This document shows, piece by piece, positions 1 through 8,937 of a DNA stretch of 64,000 nucleotides. The notes under the pieces were generated by a model, which did not search any database, had not been told where the DNA came from, and saw only the letters and a list, made by a program, of their open reading frames with translations. The translations under genes and the position numbers were made by a program. Source of the stretch: DATBAX01 sp963723765 (GTDB taxonomy: Bacteria > Acidobacteriota > Terriglobia > Terriglobales > Acidobacteriaceae). Location of the stretch: the NCBI GenBank assembly GCA_963723765.1, contig CAVRSD010000004.1, positions 1 through 64,000 of the forward strand. Direction: 5' to 3'. The stretch's first letter is position 1, and each line of letters starts with the position of its first letter.

Positions 1-311
1 CGCGCCGCTACGTCAGTCATGCAGGCCTCCCAACGTCCAGGGAAAATATGACCAACACACGAGAGAGGACAGAGTTGAAAGGAACGTGGCCCAAGCGCGT
101 GGGACGGGGTCTAGCCCTCGTGAAACCCATCACCTCGAACGCGGTCGTATCAGTCTGTAACGTCGCCGCCGCAATCGCCGGAACGAAAGTTACGGCGATA
201 ATTCGTTATGCCGGCCGCCGCGAGGCCGTGGGCTTCGCCAGGGTCAATTGATCTTAACCAGAGCCGCCGGATAGACATGATCCACCCGTTGGGCAAGCCG
301 CGCCAACCGGC
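1..311. other. Left-edge intergenic stretch without a convincing gene
   Basis: No recognisable protein family lies between the window edge and the stop codon of the outer-membrane protein gene. A 67-codon open frame on the + strand (48..251) has an ATG but no clear Shine-Dalgarno sequence, and its product is basic with no recognisable motif. I do not call it as a gene. No tRNA-like cloverleaf or terminator was found here. Confidence 0.4.
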
Positions 312-1205
312 TTAGAACTTGTAGTCGAGGCCGAGCCGCATGATGTCGATGTTGAGCGGGCTCCACACATAGTTGGCGGAAAGGCCGCCGACCGCGACGG
401 GATCGGGGAATACCGGCCCTGTCGTGGCGCTCACGCTGTCGAAGCCGTAGTGGAGGTATTCGGCCCGCAAGGTCCAATCATTGCCGAGCATGAATTCGTA
501 GCCGGCGCCGAGCACCCAGCCCGGCTTGGTCGTGTTCGCGGTTGCCGGATAAAAGGTGCTCGCGACCGGAAACACCTGGGTCGCATTGGCTTTGTCGCCG
601 ACATTGGCGAAGGCGGCGCCGCCGGTCACATAAGCAAGGCCGGGTCCGATGACGTAGCCGAGGCGGCCGCGTGCGGACGCGAGCCAGTTCACGTCCTGGG
701 TCATCGTCACCGAGCCGCAGGCCGTGCCCGGCACCGCGCACGTGGCCATGCCCGACGTCGTCGAGGCTGTCTGGGTGGTCTTGAGGCCGGTCGCCGAGAT
801 GTCGCCTTCGATCCCGACCACCCACCGCGGCGCGAATTGCCAATTGTAGCCGAGCTGCACGCCGGCCACGGCGCCGGTCGAGTTCAAAGGGAGCGTGACG
901 GGCTCGAACGGGGAGATCGGGCTCGACGTGAAAGCGGACGTCGCGGTCCCGGTGGATTCGACGGCCCAGCCCCAGCCGGCATGAAAGCCGGCATAGAGCC
1001 CAGTCCAGCTCCAGTCGGGGGCGGGCGGAGCTTTGACGGCAAAATCGGCGGCGCAGGCGTTGCGGCCGAGCGCCACGCCGAGCGACAGGGTCACAAGCAA
1101 CACGACCGGCTTCACGTCCAAGGCCTTCGCGCCCTTCCGCGTTCGCGATGCACCGGACGGCCCTCGGGACAGGGCAGCCCGCCGCGCGTCGTGCGCGGTG
1201 TCCAT
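312..1205 (-). CDS. Outer-membrane beta-barrel (Omp25/porin-like) protein
   Basis: This is probably an outer-membrane protein of the small beta-barrel family common in Rhizobiales. After a hydrophobic leader (VVLLVTLSLGVALG, then AADF) the mature part begins with a WSWTGLYAGFHAGWGW-type segment, which is the typical first strand of these barrels. It continues with alternating aromatic/glycine strands such as GVQLGYNWQF and GAGYEFMLGNDWTLRAEY, and ends in LGLDYKF with a C-terminal phenylalanine as expected for BAM substrates. The start is uncertain. The ATG used here leaves about 30 residues before the leader, and a TTG near 1121 or GTG near 1115 would place the signal peptide at the N-terminus. 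The family assignment is more secure than the start. The cargo or role is not known. Confidence 0.8.
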   Translation of the reverse strand: MDTAHDARRAALSRGPSGASRTRKGAKALDVKPVVLLVTLSLGVALGRNACAADFAVKAPPAPDWSWTGLYAGFHAGWGWAVESTGTATSAFTSSPISPFEPVTLPLNSTGAVAGVQLGYNWQFAPRWVVGIEGDISATGLKTTQTASTTSGMATCAVPGTACGSVTMTQDVNWLASARGRLGYVIGPGLAYVTGGAAFANVGDKANATQVFPVASTFYPATANTTKPGWVLGAGYEFMLGNDWTLRAEYLHYGFDSVSATTGPVFPDPVAVGGLSANYVWSPLNIDIMRLGLDYKF

Positions 1206-1459
1206 CGCCTTCGTATGCGGTGTCGTCCTCAACGATGTTGTTCTGTCGGGGACTTGAGGCGCGCAGAGCGCCCGGTCCTTCTGCGTCCTTGACACTTCTA
1301 GTCCAGATGGCGTTTAGGGTTCCTTAAACGTCGCAATCGGACGCGGAACCCCCGGATTGGGTCATGCTGGCCGGGCGGTGCGCAATCGCAGGGTGGCGGT
1401 GGCGCTTTCTGCCCTATATTAGCGGGGCGGAAACGCCGCACGGAAGGAGACTACGTCCA

Positions 1460-1633
1460 ATGCGTACCCTTATGGCCATTGCAGTTACCGGCGCGGTTGC
1501 GGTCTGGCTCGCCAACCCGGCGCTGGCAGCCAAGGTCGTGACCAAATACGGCACCTATGAAGGTGGTTGCCAGAGCTCGTCCTGCCTCTACAAGCCGATG
1601 AAGAAGACCCACAAGACCACGAAGACCCAGTAA
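1460..1633 (+). CDS. Small secreted lysine/threonine-rich protein (57 aa)
   Basis: A short protein with an N-terminal signal peptide: MRTLMAIAVTGAVAVWLANP followed by an ALAA-K cleavage site. The mature part is about 34 residues, with two cysteines (GGCQSSSCLY) and a basic Lys/Thr/His tail. The ATG at 1460 sits 9 nt after a good AAGGAGA Shine-Dalgarno, and the gene is followed by a strong intrinsic terminator, so it looks like a real single-gene transcript. The two cysteines could form a disulfide in the periplasm. I do not recognise a named family. Confidence 0.6.
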   Translation: MRTLMAIAVTGAVAVWLANPALAAKVVTKYGTYEGGCQSSSCLYKPMKKTHKTTKTQ

Positions 1634-1675
1634 TCGGCCCCATCGTCCGCTCGGCGAGAGCCGAGCCGGTTTCTG

Positions 1676-1716
1676 GGCGGCGTCCTGCGAATGCGTGGGC
1701 GCCGCCTTTCTTTTTT
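1676..1716 (+). terminator. Intrinsic terminator after the small secreted protein gene
   Basis: A GC-rich stem of about 10 bp (GGCGGCGTCC pairing with GGGCGCCGCC, one mismatch) encloses an 11-nt loop and is followed directly by the T tract TTTCTTTTTT. It lies about 40 nt after the stop of the 57-residue protein and fits Rho-independent termination on the + strand. Confidence 0.75.
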
Positions 1717-1903
1717 GCGGCCCTTTTCCTCTCCGCACGGGTCTGCGAGGCGCGCCCGCCCGTTGGCGACCGCGGCAGAGCAGTGAATTCTTCATGAAGA
1801 AACATGGTGAACGAATTTTTAACGGCTCGCCGCCTAGACTGATCTTCAGTCGGCGCGGGGCGTAGGGGCCGCCCGCGCGAAGCGACAACACACGTGGTCT
1901 TCG

Positions 1904-3064
1904 ATGATCGTCCGTCAGTTCCTCCACTGGGTGCGCACCGCTCCGGCCGGTGAGCGCGCCGAGGCGACCGGGGCTCTGGCGCGGGCCTATCTCCACGCCG
2001 ACCTCTCCAGGGAAGACCGGGCCGCCGCCGAAGGCGCCATGATCATGCTGCTCGACGATTCCTCGCCGCTGGTGCGGCGGGCGCTCGCCGAAGCGCTGGC
2101 GGGCAGCGCCGATGCGCCCCATGCCGTCATCCACGCCCTCGCGTCCGATCAAGCCGACATCGCGGCGCTGGTGCTGGCGCGTTCGCCGCTCCTGATCGAT
2201 GCCGAGCTCGTCGACGTCATCGCCTCCGGCCACCGCGATCTGCAGACGGCGGTGGCCTCGCGCGTCCCGCTGCAGAGCGCGGTCGCCGCCGCGATCGCCG
2301 AGGCCGGATCAGTCGAAGCCTGCCTCGTCGCGCTGGAGAATCCTCACGCCGCATTCCCTCCGGCCTCGTTCGATCGCCTCGTCACCCGGTTCGGACGCAT
2401 CGGCGCCGTCCGCGAGGCGATGTTCGCGCGCGTCGACCTGCCGATGGCCGCGCGTCACGGGCTGATGGGCTTGCTGTCCTCGCTGCTCGCCGACTTCGTG
2501 GTCGACCGCGAGTGGCTCACCCGCAGCCGGGCCGATCAGGTGGTGCGCGACGCCCGTGACCGCGGCACCGTCACCATCGCTGCGCTCGGTCCCGATCCCG
2601 ACACCCGGCCGCTCGTCCGTCACCTGCGCGCGAGCGGCCAGCTCACCGCCGGCCTCGTGCTGCGCGCACTGCTGTCCGGCCATGTCGCCATGTTCGAGGA
2701 AGTGCTCGCCGAACTCTCCGGCCTGCCGCTCGGGCGCGTGCAGGCCCTCGTCCATGGGCGGGGGGCTGGCGGATTCCGTGCCGTCTACGAGAAGGCCGGC
2801 ATGCCGGCCTCGGTGTTTCCGGCCTTCCGCGAAGCGGTCGCCGCGCTCGGCGAGGCGTCCGGCGAGGACGCCGTGGCGAGCCGGCTCAAGCGGCAGGTGG
2901 TCGAGCGCGTGCTCGCCCAGTGCGAGCACGCCGATATCGGCGACGTCGAGCCGCTGCTCATCCTGCTCCGCCGCTACGCCGCCGAGGCGGCGCGCGAGGA
3001 TGCGCGGGCCTATTGCGAAGAGCTCGTCGCCGACGAGCGCCTCGGGGATCGCGCCGCGGCGTGA
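1904..3064 (+). CDS. DUF2336 domain-containing protein
   Basis: A 386-residue alpha-helical protein that matches the DUF2336 family seen across Alphaproteobacteria. It begins with MIVRQFLHW and runs through helical, HEAT-like segments such as DDSSPLVRRALAEALAGS and LASDQADIAALVLARSPLL. There is no signal peptide or membrane segment, so it is probably cytoplasmic. Family members are conserved but poorly characterised, and helical repeats suggest a protein-binding scaffold (inference). The gene stands alone between the small secreted protein and the exported hydrolase. Start: the first ATG after GAAGCGACAACACACGTGG, without a strong Shine-Dalgarno. Confidence 0.8.
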   Translation: MIVRQFLHWVRTAPAGERAEATGALARAYLHADLSREDRAAAEGAMIMLLDDSSPLVRRALAEALAGSADAPHAVIHALASDQADIAALVLARSPLLIDAELVDVIASGHRDLQTAVASRVPLQSAVAAAIAEAGSVEACLVALENPHAAFPPASFDRLVTRFGRIGAVREAMFARVDLPMAARHGLMGLLSSLLADFVVDREWLTRSRADQVVRDARDRGTVTIAALGPDPDTRPLVRHLRASGQLTAGLVLRALLSGHVAMFEEVLAELSGLPLGRVQALVHGRGAGGFRAVYEKAGMPASVFPAFREAVAALGEASGEDAVASRLKRQVVERVLAQCEHADIGDVEPLLILLRRYAAEAAREDARAYCEELVADERLGDRAAA

Positions 3065-3198
3065 CGCGCGCCGAAATCGGCTCTCAACTTATCGTGATCG
3101 GTGGCGGCGGCGCAGGGCGACCCGCCTGCACCACGGCCTTCCTTCCCGAGAGGCGCGGCATTATGGTCCGCGCCATAACAGGACATGGGAGGACATCA

Positions 3199-4749
3199 AT
3201 GAAGTATCTGTTCGGCGTGTCGGCAGCGCTCCTCGTCGGCACCGCTCCGATCCATCACGCCGTCGCCAAGGACAGCCCGGCCGATCTCGTCAAAGCGGCG
3301 GTCACCGCCGAGGGCGGCGCCGAGGCGCTCAAGTCGCTCAAGGGTCTCGCCGTCAAGGGCGAGGCGAAGCACTGGGAGCCGGGGCAGTCCTTGAAGGCCG
3401 GCGGCGAGCCGCGCTTTCTCGGCGACACCAACTTCACCGCGACGGTCGATCTCGGTGGGGGCGCGGCACGCCTCGATGTCGACCGGGCGATGAAATATCC
3501 GGCGGTGGAGCAGCTCAAATACACCGAGGTGATGACGCCGACGCTCGGCTTCGTCACCAACGACAAGGGCAGCTCCGCGGCCTCCGGCGTGCGGCTCGCA
3601 GCGCAATTGCGCGAGCTCGAGCGGGCGTCGCCCACGCTGCTGCTGCGCGCAATGGACAACGCGAAGAACATCGTCGCCGCGCCCGACCAGAAGCTCGGCA
3701 AGGCGACCTACCCGGCGGTCAACTTCACCGACGGCGCGACCACGTTCACCATCATGTTCGACCCGAAGACGCACCTGCCGGCGGCGATCCGCACCCGCGA
3801 CGACGACAACATCGCGGGCGATTCGAACTATGACCTCGTGCTCGCCGACTGGAAGCCGGTGAACGGCGTGCAGGTCGCGCACACGCTCACCTACAATCTC
3901 AACGACGTTCCGGTCGGCAAGGTCAGCTATACCGACGTCAAGGCCAATCCGGCGATCGCCGCCGATGCGTTCACCCCGACCGATGCGGTCAAGTCCGCCG
4001 CCAAGGGTCCGGCGACCGGCGAGGTGCCCTATCAGTGGGTGCTGCGCCGCATCGCGCTCGGCCGCTATCTCGACGCCGACACGCTGTTCTATCCGCCGAA
4101 CGCGCCGCCCAAGCTGGTCGACCTCGGTCCGAACACCGCGCAGCTCGTCACCGGCACGGCGAACAGCCTCGCCGTCAACATGAAGGACGGCCTCGCGGTG
4201 TTCGATGCGCCGATGGGAGAGGCGCAGTCGAAGTACACGATCGACGCCTTCAAGCAGAAGTTTCCGGGCAAGCCGATCAAGTACCTGATCCTCACCCATC
4301 ACCACATGGACCACACCGGCGGCATGCGCACCTATGCGGCCGAAGGCGCGACCATCGTGGTGCCGGCGCCCGACAAGGCCTACTTCGAGAAGGACCTCAA
4401 GACCACGCACACCGTGGTCCCCGACGCCTACCAGAAGAACCCGAAGAAGGTTCAGGTCGTCGAGGTCAAGGACCAGATGAGCCTCAAGGACGCCGACGGC
4501 AACGAGATCAAGCTCACCCGCATCGACAATCCGCATGTCGACGGCATGCTGCTCGGCCACGTGGTCAAGGACAACGTCGTGTGGGTGACCGACCTCTATT
4601 CGCCGGGCCGCGACACCGCGAAGACCGCGGGCTCGGAGGCGGTCGCGGCGGCGGTGAAGAAGCTCGGCATCAGCGGCGCAACCTTCGGCGGCGGCCACGG
4701 CAGCAACGGCCCGCAGTCCGGCCTCGAAGCGATCATGGCGCAGAAGTAA
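3199..4749 (+). CDS. Exported metallo-beta-lactamase-fold hydrolase with N-terminal lipid-binding-like domain
   Basis: A 516-residue protein starting at the ATG after a GGGAGGA Shine-Dalgarno. Residues 1-23 form a signal peptide (SAALLVGTAPIHHAVAK), so it acts outside the cytoplasm. Residues about 25-280 form a beta-rich domain resembling the LolA-like segment often found before this hydrolase type. The C-terminal half is an MBL-fold domain with the zinc motif HxHxDH at His367, His369, Asp371 and His372 (THHHMDHTGG), later ligand-like blocks NPHVDGMLLGH and VWVTDLYSPG, and a C-terminal GGGHG. Family members are Zn-dependent hydrolases; the substrate cannot be told from sequence. It is a single gene ending in a strong terminator. 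Confidence 0.82.
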   Translation: MKYLFGVSAALLVGTAPIHHAVAKDSPADLVKAAVTAEGGAEALKSLKGLAVKGEAKHWEPGQSLKAGGEPRFLGDTNFTATVDLGGGAARLDVDRAMKYPAVEQLKYTEVMTPTLGFVTNDKGSSAASGVRLAAQLRELERASPTLLLRAMDNAKNIVAAPDQKLGKATYPAVNFTDGATTFTIMFDPKTHLPAAIRTRDDDNIAGDSNYDLVLADWKPVNGVQVAHTLTYNLNDVPVGKVSYTDVKANPAIAADAFTPTDAVKSAAKGPATGEVPYQWVLRRIALGRYLDADTLFYPPNAPPKLVDLGPNTAQLVTGTANSLAVNMKDGLAVFDAPMGEAQSKYTIDAFKQKFPGKPIKYLILTHHHMDHTGGMRTYAAEGATIVVPAPDKAYFEKDLKTTHTVVPDAYQKNPKKVQVVEVKDQMSLKDADGNEIKLTRIDNPHVDGMLLGHVVKDNVVWVTDLYSPGRDTAKTAGSEAVAAAVKKLGISGATFGGGHGSNGPQSGLEAIMAQK

Positions 4750-4770
4750 GCCTGCGTCGCTTTTGCATGG

Positions 4771-4805
4771 CGGCACCCGGCTCGCGCCGGGTGCCGTTTG
4801 TTGTT
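4771..4805 (+). terminator. Strong intrinsic terminator after the MBL-fold hydrolase
   Basis: A perfect 10-bp stem (CGGCACCCGG / CCGGGTGCCG) with a 6-nt loop is followed by TTTGTTGTT, 21 nt after the hydrolase stop codon. It separates that gene from the PhoD-like gene downstream. Confidence 0.8.
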
Positions 4806-4890
4806 CTCGGGCGTATGATCGCCGCAGAAGCATAGCGGCCGACTTCGCCTCCGGGCCGAAAGGCGCCGTGCCAATCGCGGGAGGTGCCCC

Positions 4891-6492
4891 ATGGATTTTT
4901 TCGACCGCCGTGCGTTCCTGCGCGGCTCGACCGCTGCGGCGCTCGGGCTCGCCGCGCCGCCCGATCTGTTCACCTCGACCGCATCGGCGCAACAGAGCTG
5001 GGATGCCGGCATCGTGCAGCACCTGCTGCCGGCGGTCAGCCATCAGCGCATCCTGATCAAGGCCTCGTTCCGCGAGCCGCAGCTCGAGGCGCCGGTCCTG
5101 CATGTCGGCAACACGTCGGTCGAGGGCCGCATGACCGACACCCGCGGCGAGTTCTGGCGCTTCCAGGCGGCCGATCTCGCGCCGGGACGTCCCTACACGC
5201 TGTCGCTCACCGGCAGCCGCGGCCGGATGCTGTGCGAGCCGTGGACGTTGTCGACCTTTCCCGGACCGGACGAGCGGCCGTCGTCATTCCGCGTGCTGTT
5301 CTACACCTGCGCCGGCGGCCACGACGCCTTCGACTTCCTGCCCACCGCGATCCGCAAGCGGTTGCTGCTGCGTGCGCTGTCGTTTGCGCCCGACGCGCTC
5401 GTCGCCAACGGCGACCAGGTCTATTGGGACCTGCTCGCCCCGCAGTTCTCGCACATCACCGGCGGCGCCTCGCCGCTCGGCGAGCGCATCGCCGGCAAGT
5501 TCGACCGCTCGGCGCTGGTGCTCGGCAGCGACAACGAGACCGTGCTCAAGCGGGCCGCGGGGCCGCAGATCCTACCGATCTACGGGACCGATTTTCGTTC
5601 GATCCCGACCTTCTTCATCCAGGACGACCACGACTATTTCGACAATGACGAGGCGACCGACGACATCGTGACGTTTCCGCCTCCCTATTTCTCGCTCCAG
5701 CTCGGGCGCACCACGAGGAGCATGTATTATCCGGAGTTCCTGCCCGACGTGGCGCGGCCGCTCGGCCTGCCCTGGACTTCGGTCGACGACCGCACCGGCC
5801 TCTCGGAATGCTTCGGCACCGTGCGCTACGGGCGGCTCGCGGAAGTTCTGCTCTACGACATCCGCCGCACCCTGACGCTCGCCGGCGAGAGCGCCGTCTA
5901 TGTCGATCTCGAAGCGGAGAAATGGCTCAAGGCGCGCACCGCGGCGCGCGAGGTGACCCACCTCGTCCACATCCCGTCCAATCCGCCGGGCTGGACCGCC
6001 GGCAAGTGGGGCGAATGGTACCCGGACGTGCTCGGCAGCGACGGCAAGCTCACGACGAAGAAGCCGAAGCTCTACTGGCAGCCCGGCTGGCTCAAGCAGC
6101 ATGACCGGCTGATGGCCGCGATCCACGCCATGCCGGGACGCGTTCCGCTGGTGATGAGCGGCGACCTCCACGCCATCGCGATCGGCCGCATGCTGCGCAC
6201 GGGCTCGCTCGACATGCACGACAACCCGATCAACGCCGTGCTCACCGGTCCGATCAGCACCGGCCCGAGCAAATGGCCGTCGGGGCGCCGCGGCACCGGC
6301 GCGCTGCCGCCGGCCCATCTCGACATGGATGAAGCGGTGAAGCCGATCGAGCAGCACGGCTTCACCATCGCCGACTTCGCGCCGGACAAGATCACGCTGC
6401 GGATGTTCAAATGGGACGTGAAGACCCAGAGCCCGGACGCGATAGAAAAGCTCGAGCCGTTCCACACGGCGGAACTCGCCAAGCCGGCGTGA
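4891..6492 (+). CDS. Tat-exported PhoD-like metallophosphatase
   Basis: A 533-residue member of the alkaline phosphatase D/PhoD-like metallophosphoesterase group. The N-terminus DRRAFLRGS is a twin-arginine signal and is followed by a hydrophobic Ala/Leu stretch and an ASAQ cleavage site, so the enzyme is probably exported folded with its metals. Metal-binding blocks are visible in order: NGDQVYWD near residue 172, QDDHDYFDND near 247, and GDLHAIAIGR near 427. Family enzymes hydrolyse phosphomonoesters or phosphodiesters in the periplasm, often under phosphate limitation; the substrate here is unknown. A GGGAGGTG Shine-Dalgarno precedes the ATG. Confidence 0.85.
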   Translation: MDFFDRRAFLRGSTAAALGLAAPPDLFTSTASAQQSWDAGIVQHLLPAVSHQRILIKASFREPQLEAPVLHVGNTSVEGRMTDTRGEFWRFQAADLAPGRPYTLSLTGSRGRMLCEPWTLSTFPGPDERPSSFRVLFYTCAGGHDAFDFLPTAIRKRLLLRALSFAPDALVANGDQVYWDLLAPQFSHITGGASPLGERIAGKFDRSALVLGSDNETVLKRAAGPQILPIYGTDFRSIPTFFIQDDHDYFDNDEATDDIVTFPPPYFSLQLGRTTRSMYYPEFLPDVARPLGLPWTSVDDRTGLSECFGTVRYGRLAEVLLYDIRRTLTLAGESAVYVDLEAEKWLKARTAAREVTHLVHIPSNPPGWTAGKWGEWYPDVLGSDGKLTTKKPKLYWQPGWLKQHDRLMAAIHAMPGRVPLVMSGDLHAIAIGRMLRTGSLDMHDNPINAVLTGPISTGPSKWPSGRRGTGALPPAHLDMDEAVKPIEQHGFTIADFAPDKITLRMFKWDVKTQSPDAIEKLEPFHTAELAKPA

Positions 6493-6632
6493 GAGCGCCG
6501 CGCAGCCCGTCGTCGATCCGCGATCGGTTTCGTTCGGAGCGCGACCCGTCAATTCGCATCGGGTCGCACCCCGTGCCGTTTGATCTCGCACGACCGGCCA
6601 AATCGCGCCGCGCTCTGGAAATCACTCCATCG

Positions 6633-8678
6633 CTAGTCGGCGCTGGCCTTTTGCACCACCCAGGCGGTCGCGATGTTGCCGACACTCTGTGCCGACGAGA
6701 CGCTCGTGCCGTTCATGAACCAGATGGCGGTGTTCCCGCTGCCGTCGCGCCACAGGAGGTCGCTCTTGCCGTCGCCGTTGAAGTCACCGGTCAGCGCCAG
6801 CGACCAGGTCGACACGTTGCCGACGCCGGCAGCGGACAGGATGGACGCGCCGTTCATCAGCCAGATCGCGATGTTGTTGCTGCTGTCGCGCCAGACGATG
6901 TCGGTCTTGCCGTCCGCATTGAAGTCGCCGGTGCCGATCACCGACCAGATTGTCGGGACGTTGCCAACCGTTGCGGTCGACGCAACCATCGTGCCGTTCA
7001 TGAACCAGATGGCGGTGTTGCCGCTGGTGTCGTGCCAGAGAATATCGGCGTCGCCGTTGCCGTTGAAGTCGCCGGTGCCGGCGACCGACCAGTTAGAGGA
7101 GGGGGGTACGTTGCCGAGCCCGCCGGTCGACAGGATCGAGGCGCCGTTCATGAGCCATACCGCCATATTGCCGCTGGTGTCCTGCCAGAGAATGTCGCCC
7201 TTGCCGTCGCCGTTGAAGTCCGCGGTGCCGACGACGCCCCACGCGGTTCCAACATTGCCGAGAGACGCGGTGGAAAACACCTGCGTTCCGATCATGAACC
7301 AGATCGCGACATCGCCGCCGGTGTCGCGCCACAGCAGGTCATAGGTGCCGTCGCCGTTGAAATCGCGCTGCCCGACGATCGACCATGCGGCGGGGGCTGA
7401 ACCCGTGGCGGCGGCCAGCTCGATCTGGGCGCCGCTCATCAGCCAGACGGCGATGCTGGTGCCGTTGCGCCACACGATGTCGCTCAGGCCGTCGCCGTTG
7501 GAGTCGTGGGTGTCGACGAGCTTGCTGGCGGCGGGCACCGCGACGCCGGCCGAGCACGGCGCCGTCGAACTGCTGTTGCTGTTTTGCGTCCATACCATCG
7601 CCGGCTGCGTGCTCGATCGCGTCGTGCCGGATGGCGGCTGGAGATTGAGGTTGTTGAACTCCGCCGTATAGCCCCCGAAGGTTCCGCTGACGCAGACGGG
7701 AGCGCTCGTGGTGCCATTGTCCAGGCTTGTCCTCACGGTCATCGACGATCCACTGTTCAAGGTGGATCCAGTTCCGTTGCCGTCACCGACGAGATTGTAT
7801 TCGGCGGCTGTCCAACCTGTAGATAGACCGAGCACGTTGGCGTTGTTTTGCACCAAGTAGAGAGTGGTACCCGACGAGAAAATCATCGAATCCAAGCCGC
7901 CGGAATTCGCCTGGGCCGTTACGGTCAGGTTGCCCAGGTTTGCAATCGGCTGTTGGGGCGGGACCAGGAGGTTGCTGTTCGTATAGCACTCCTCATCGTT
8001 GCCGTTCATGAAGAACATCCAACCGCCCGTCACCGGGCAGTTCATGCTTCCCCAGCCGATCAGCCAGTACTGTATGAAATTGCAAGGAACTTGGTTGGGG
8101 CCACTGGTGCAACCAAGGTTCGAAAATACGAACTGCTGCCAGCCCACACACTGCGAGGGAGTGCCCGCGCCGCTGCAGACCGGGCTGCTGAAAGTGTTCG
8201 AATTGAGCTGAAGCGAATAGTCGTTTGCCCCAAACTCCCCCGTGATGCTGGTCACGCCGGAAACGCTGTCGAAAGACCCGACAGCCGTTGAAACGTGGCC
8301 CGACGTCACCCCGGCGATGGGGTCAACGCCGTTGCCTACGGAGAAGGCTCCCCCGGCGGGCGGAGTCCGGGCGGGCCCCGGCGGAAAAGGGGGAGGCGTC
8401 ACGCCTTGCGCACAGGGCACTTCCTGCCACTGGATGTTTGGATAGGACGCTGTGAAGCAACCGCCGCCCGGCGCGGCAGTGCTCGGGGGTGGCACTTGCG
8501 TCATGCCGCTCCGCCAATTCTTCAAAGTCTCGGTGGACGGCGACGCCGCGGGTGGTGCCGGCACCGGTACTTGGGCAAGCGCCTCGGCAGCGTACGCCAA
8601 AATCAAAACCGGCAGTGCAAACGACAATACAACAATGCGGCCGAGCAAGGTCGGCCTAGCCATATGATGGTCGCGCAT
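6633..8678 (-). CDS. Secreted VCBS/FG-GAP six-repeat protein with unknown beta-rich head
   Basis: A 681-residue secreted protein. Residues 1-35 form a signal peptide (RIVVLSFALPVLILAYAAEALAQ). A Pro-rich linker leads to a cysteine- and tryptophan-rich domain (about residues 100-380; blocks such as GWQQFVFSNLGC and IQYWLIGWG) that I cannot assign and that could be a sugar- or glycan-binding beta-sandwich. The C-terminal ~290 residues hold six repeats of about 48 residues, each with a D-x-N-x-D-G-like calcium loop (DFNGDGKSD), an I/L-x-W-R/Q-D turn and AIWFMNG. The chain ends in ASAD. Such repeats usually form beta-propeller blades that bind calcium and ligands. A sister protein with the same tail lies at 33394..35277. 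A second ATG five codons downstream is also possible. Confidence 0.8.
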   Translation of the reverse strand: MRDHHMARPTLLGRIVVLSFALPVLILAYAAEALAQVPVPAPPAASPSTETLKNWRSGMTQVPPPSTAAPGGGCFTASYPNIQWQEVPCAQGVTPPPFPPGPARTPPAGGAFSVGNGVDPIAGVTSGHVSTAVGSFDSVSGVTSITGEFGANDYSLQLNSNTFSSPVCSGAGTPSQCVGWQQFVFSNLGCTSGPNQVPCNFIQYWLIGWGSMNCPVTGGWMFFMNGNDEECYTNSNLLVPPQQPIANLGNLTVTAQANSGGLDSMIFSSGTTLYLVQNNANVLGLSTGWTAAEYNLVGDGNGTGSTLNSGSSMTVRTSLDNGTTSAPVCVSGTFGGYTAEFNNLNLQPPSGTTRSSTQPAMVWTQNSNSSSTAPCSAGVAVPAASKLVDTHDSNGDGLSDIVWRNGTSIAVWLMSGAQIELAAATGSAPAAWSIVGQRDFNGDGTYDLLWRDTGGDVAIWFMIGTQVFSTASLGNVGTAWGVVGTADFNGDGKGDILWQDTSGNMAVWLMNGASILSTGGLGNVPPSSNWSVAGTGDFNGNGDADILWHDTSGNTAIWFMNGTMVASTATVGNVPTIWSVIGTGDFNADGKTDIVWRDSSNNIAIWLMNGASILSAAGVGNVSTWSLALTGDFNGDGKSDLLWRDGSGNTAIWFMNGTSVSSAQSVGNIATAWVVQKASAD

Positions 8679-8937
8679 GATTCATCCCATTCGAAGATCA
8701 CGCGGCACCGCATCCACCGCACGCCCCCGTGCCAGTCGATACAACAACAGGGCGGACTTTACGCAGAAGCGCCAGGCGCCGCAACATGAAACCATGTTGC
8801 TCCCACAAGCGATTGCGCTTCGCCTAAGGGCGACGTTCGGTCCCGTGTCGAAAATATCACCAATGTCTTTGGCGACGAGCTTTGCACGCGTGTCCCTGAT
8901 TGGTTATCGCTTCAACCGAATCCTCGCGCCCTCCGCA

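Noticed and set aside
48..251. 67-codon open frame at the left edge as a gene
   Set aside because: No Shine-Dalgarno, no motif and no support from context.
450..1292. Long + strand open frame of 280 codons opposite the outer-membrane protein
   Set aside because: It is an Arg/Gly/His-rich shadow of the real minus-strand gene with no domain or start signal.
3196..5103. Long minus-strand open frame of 635 codons
   Set aside because: It lies opposite the MBL-fold hydrolase and the PhoD start, with Arg-rich composition typical of antisense frames in high-GC DNA.
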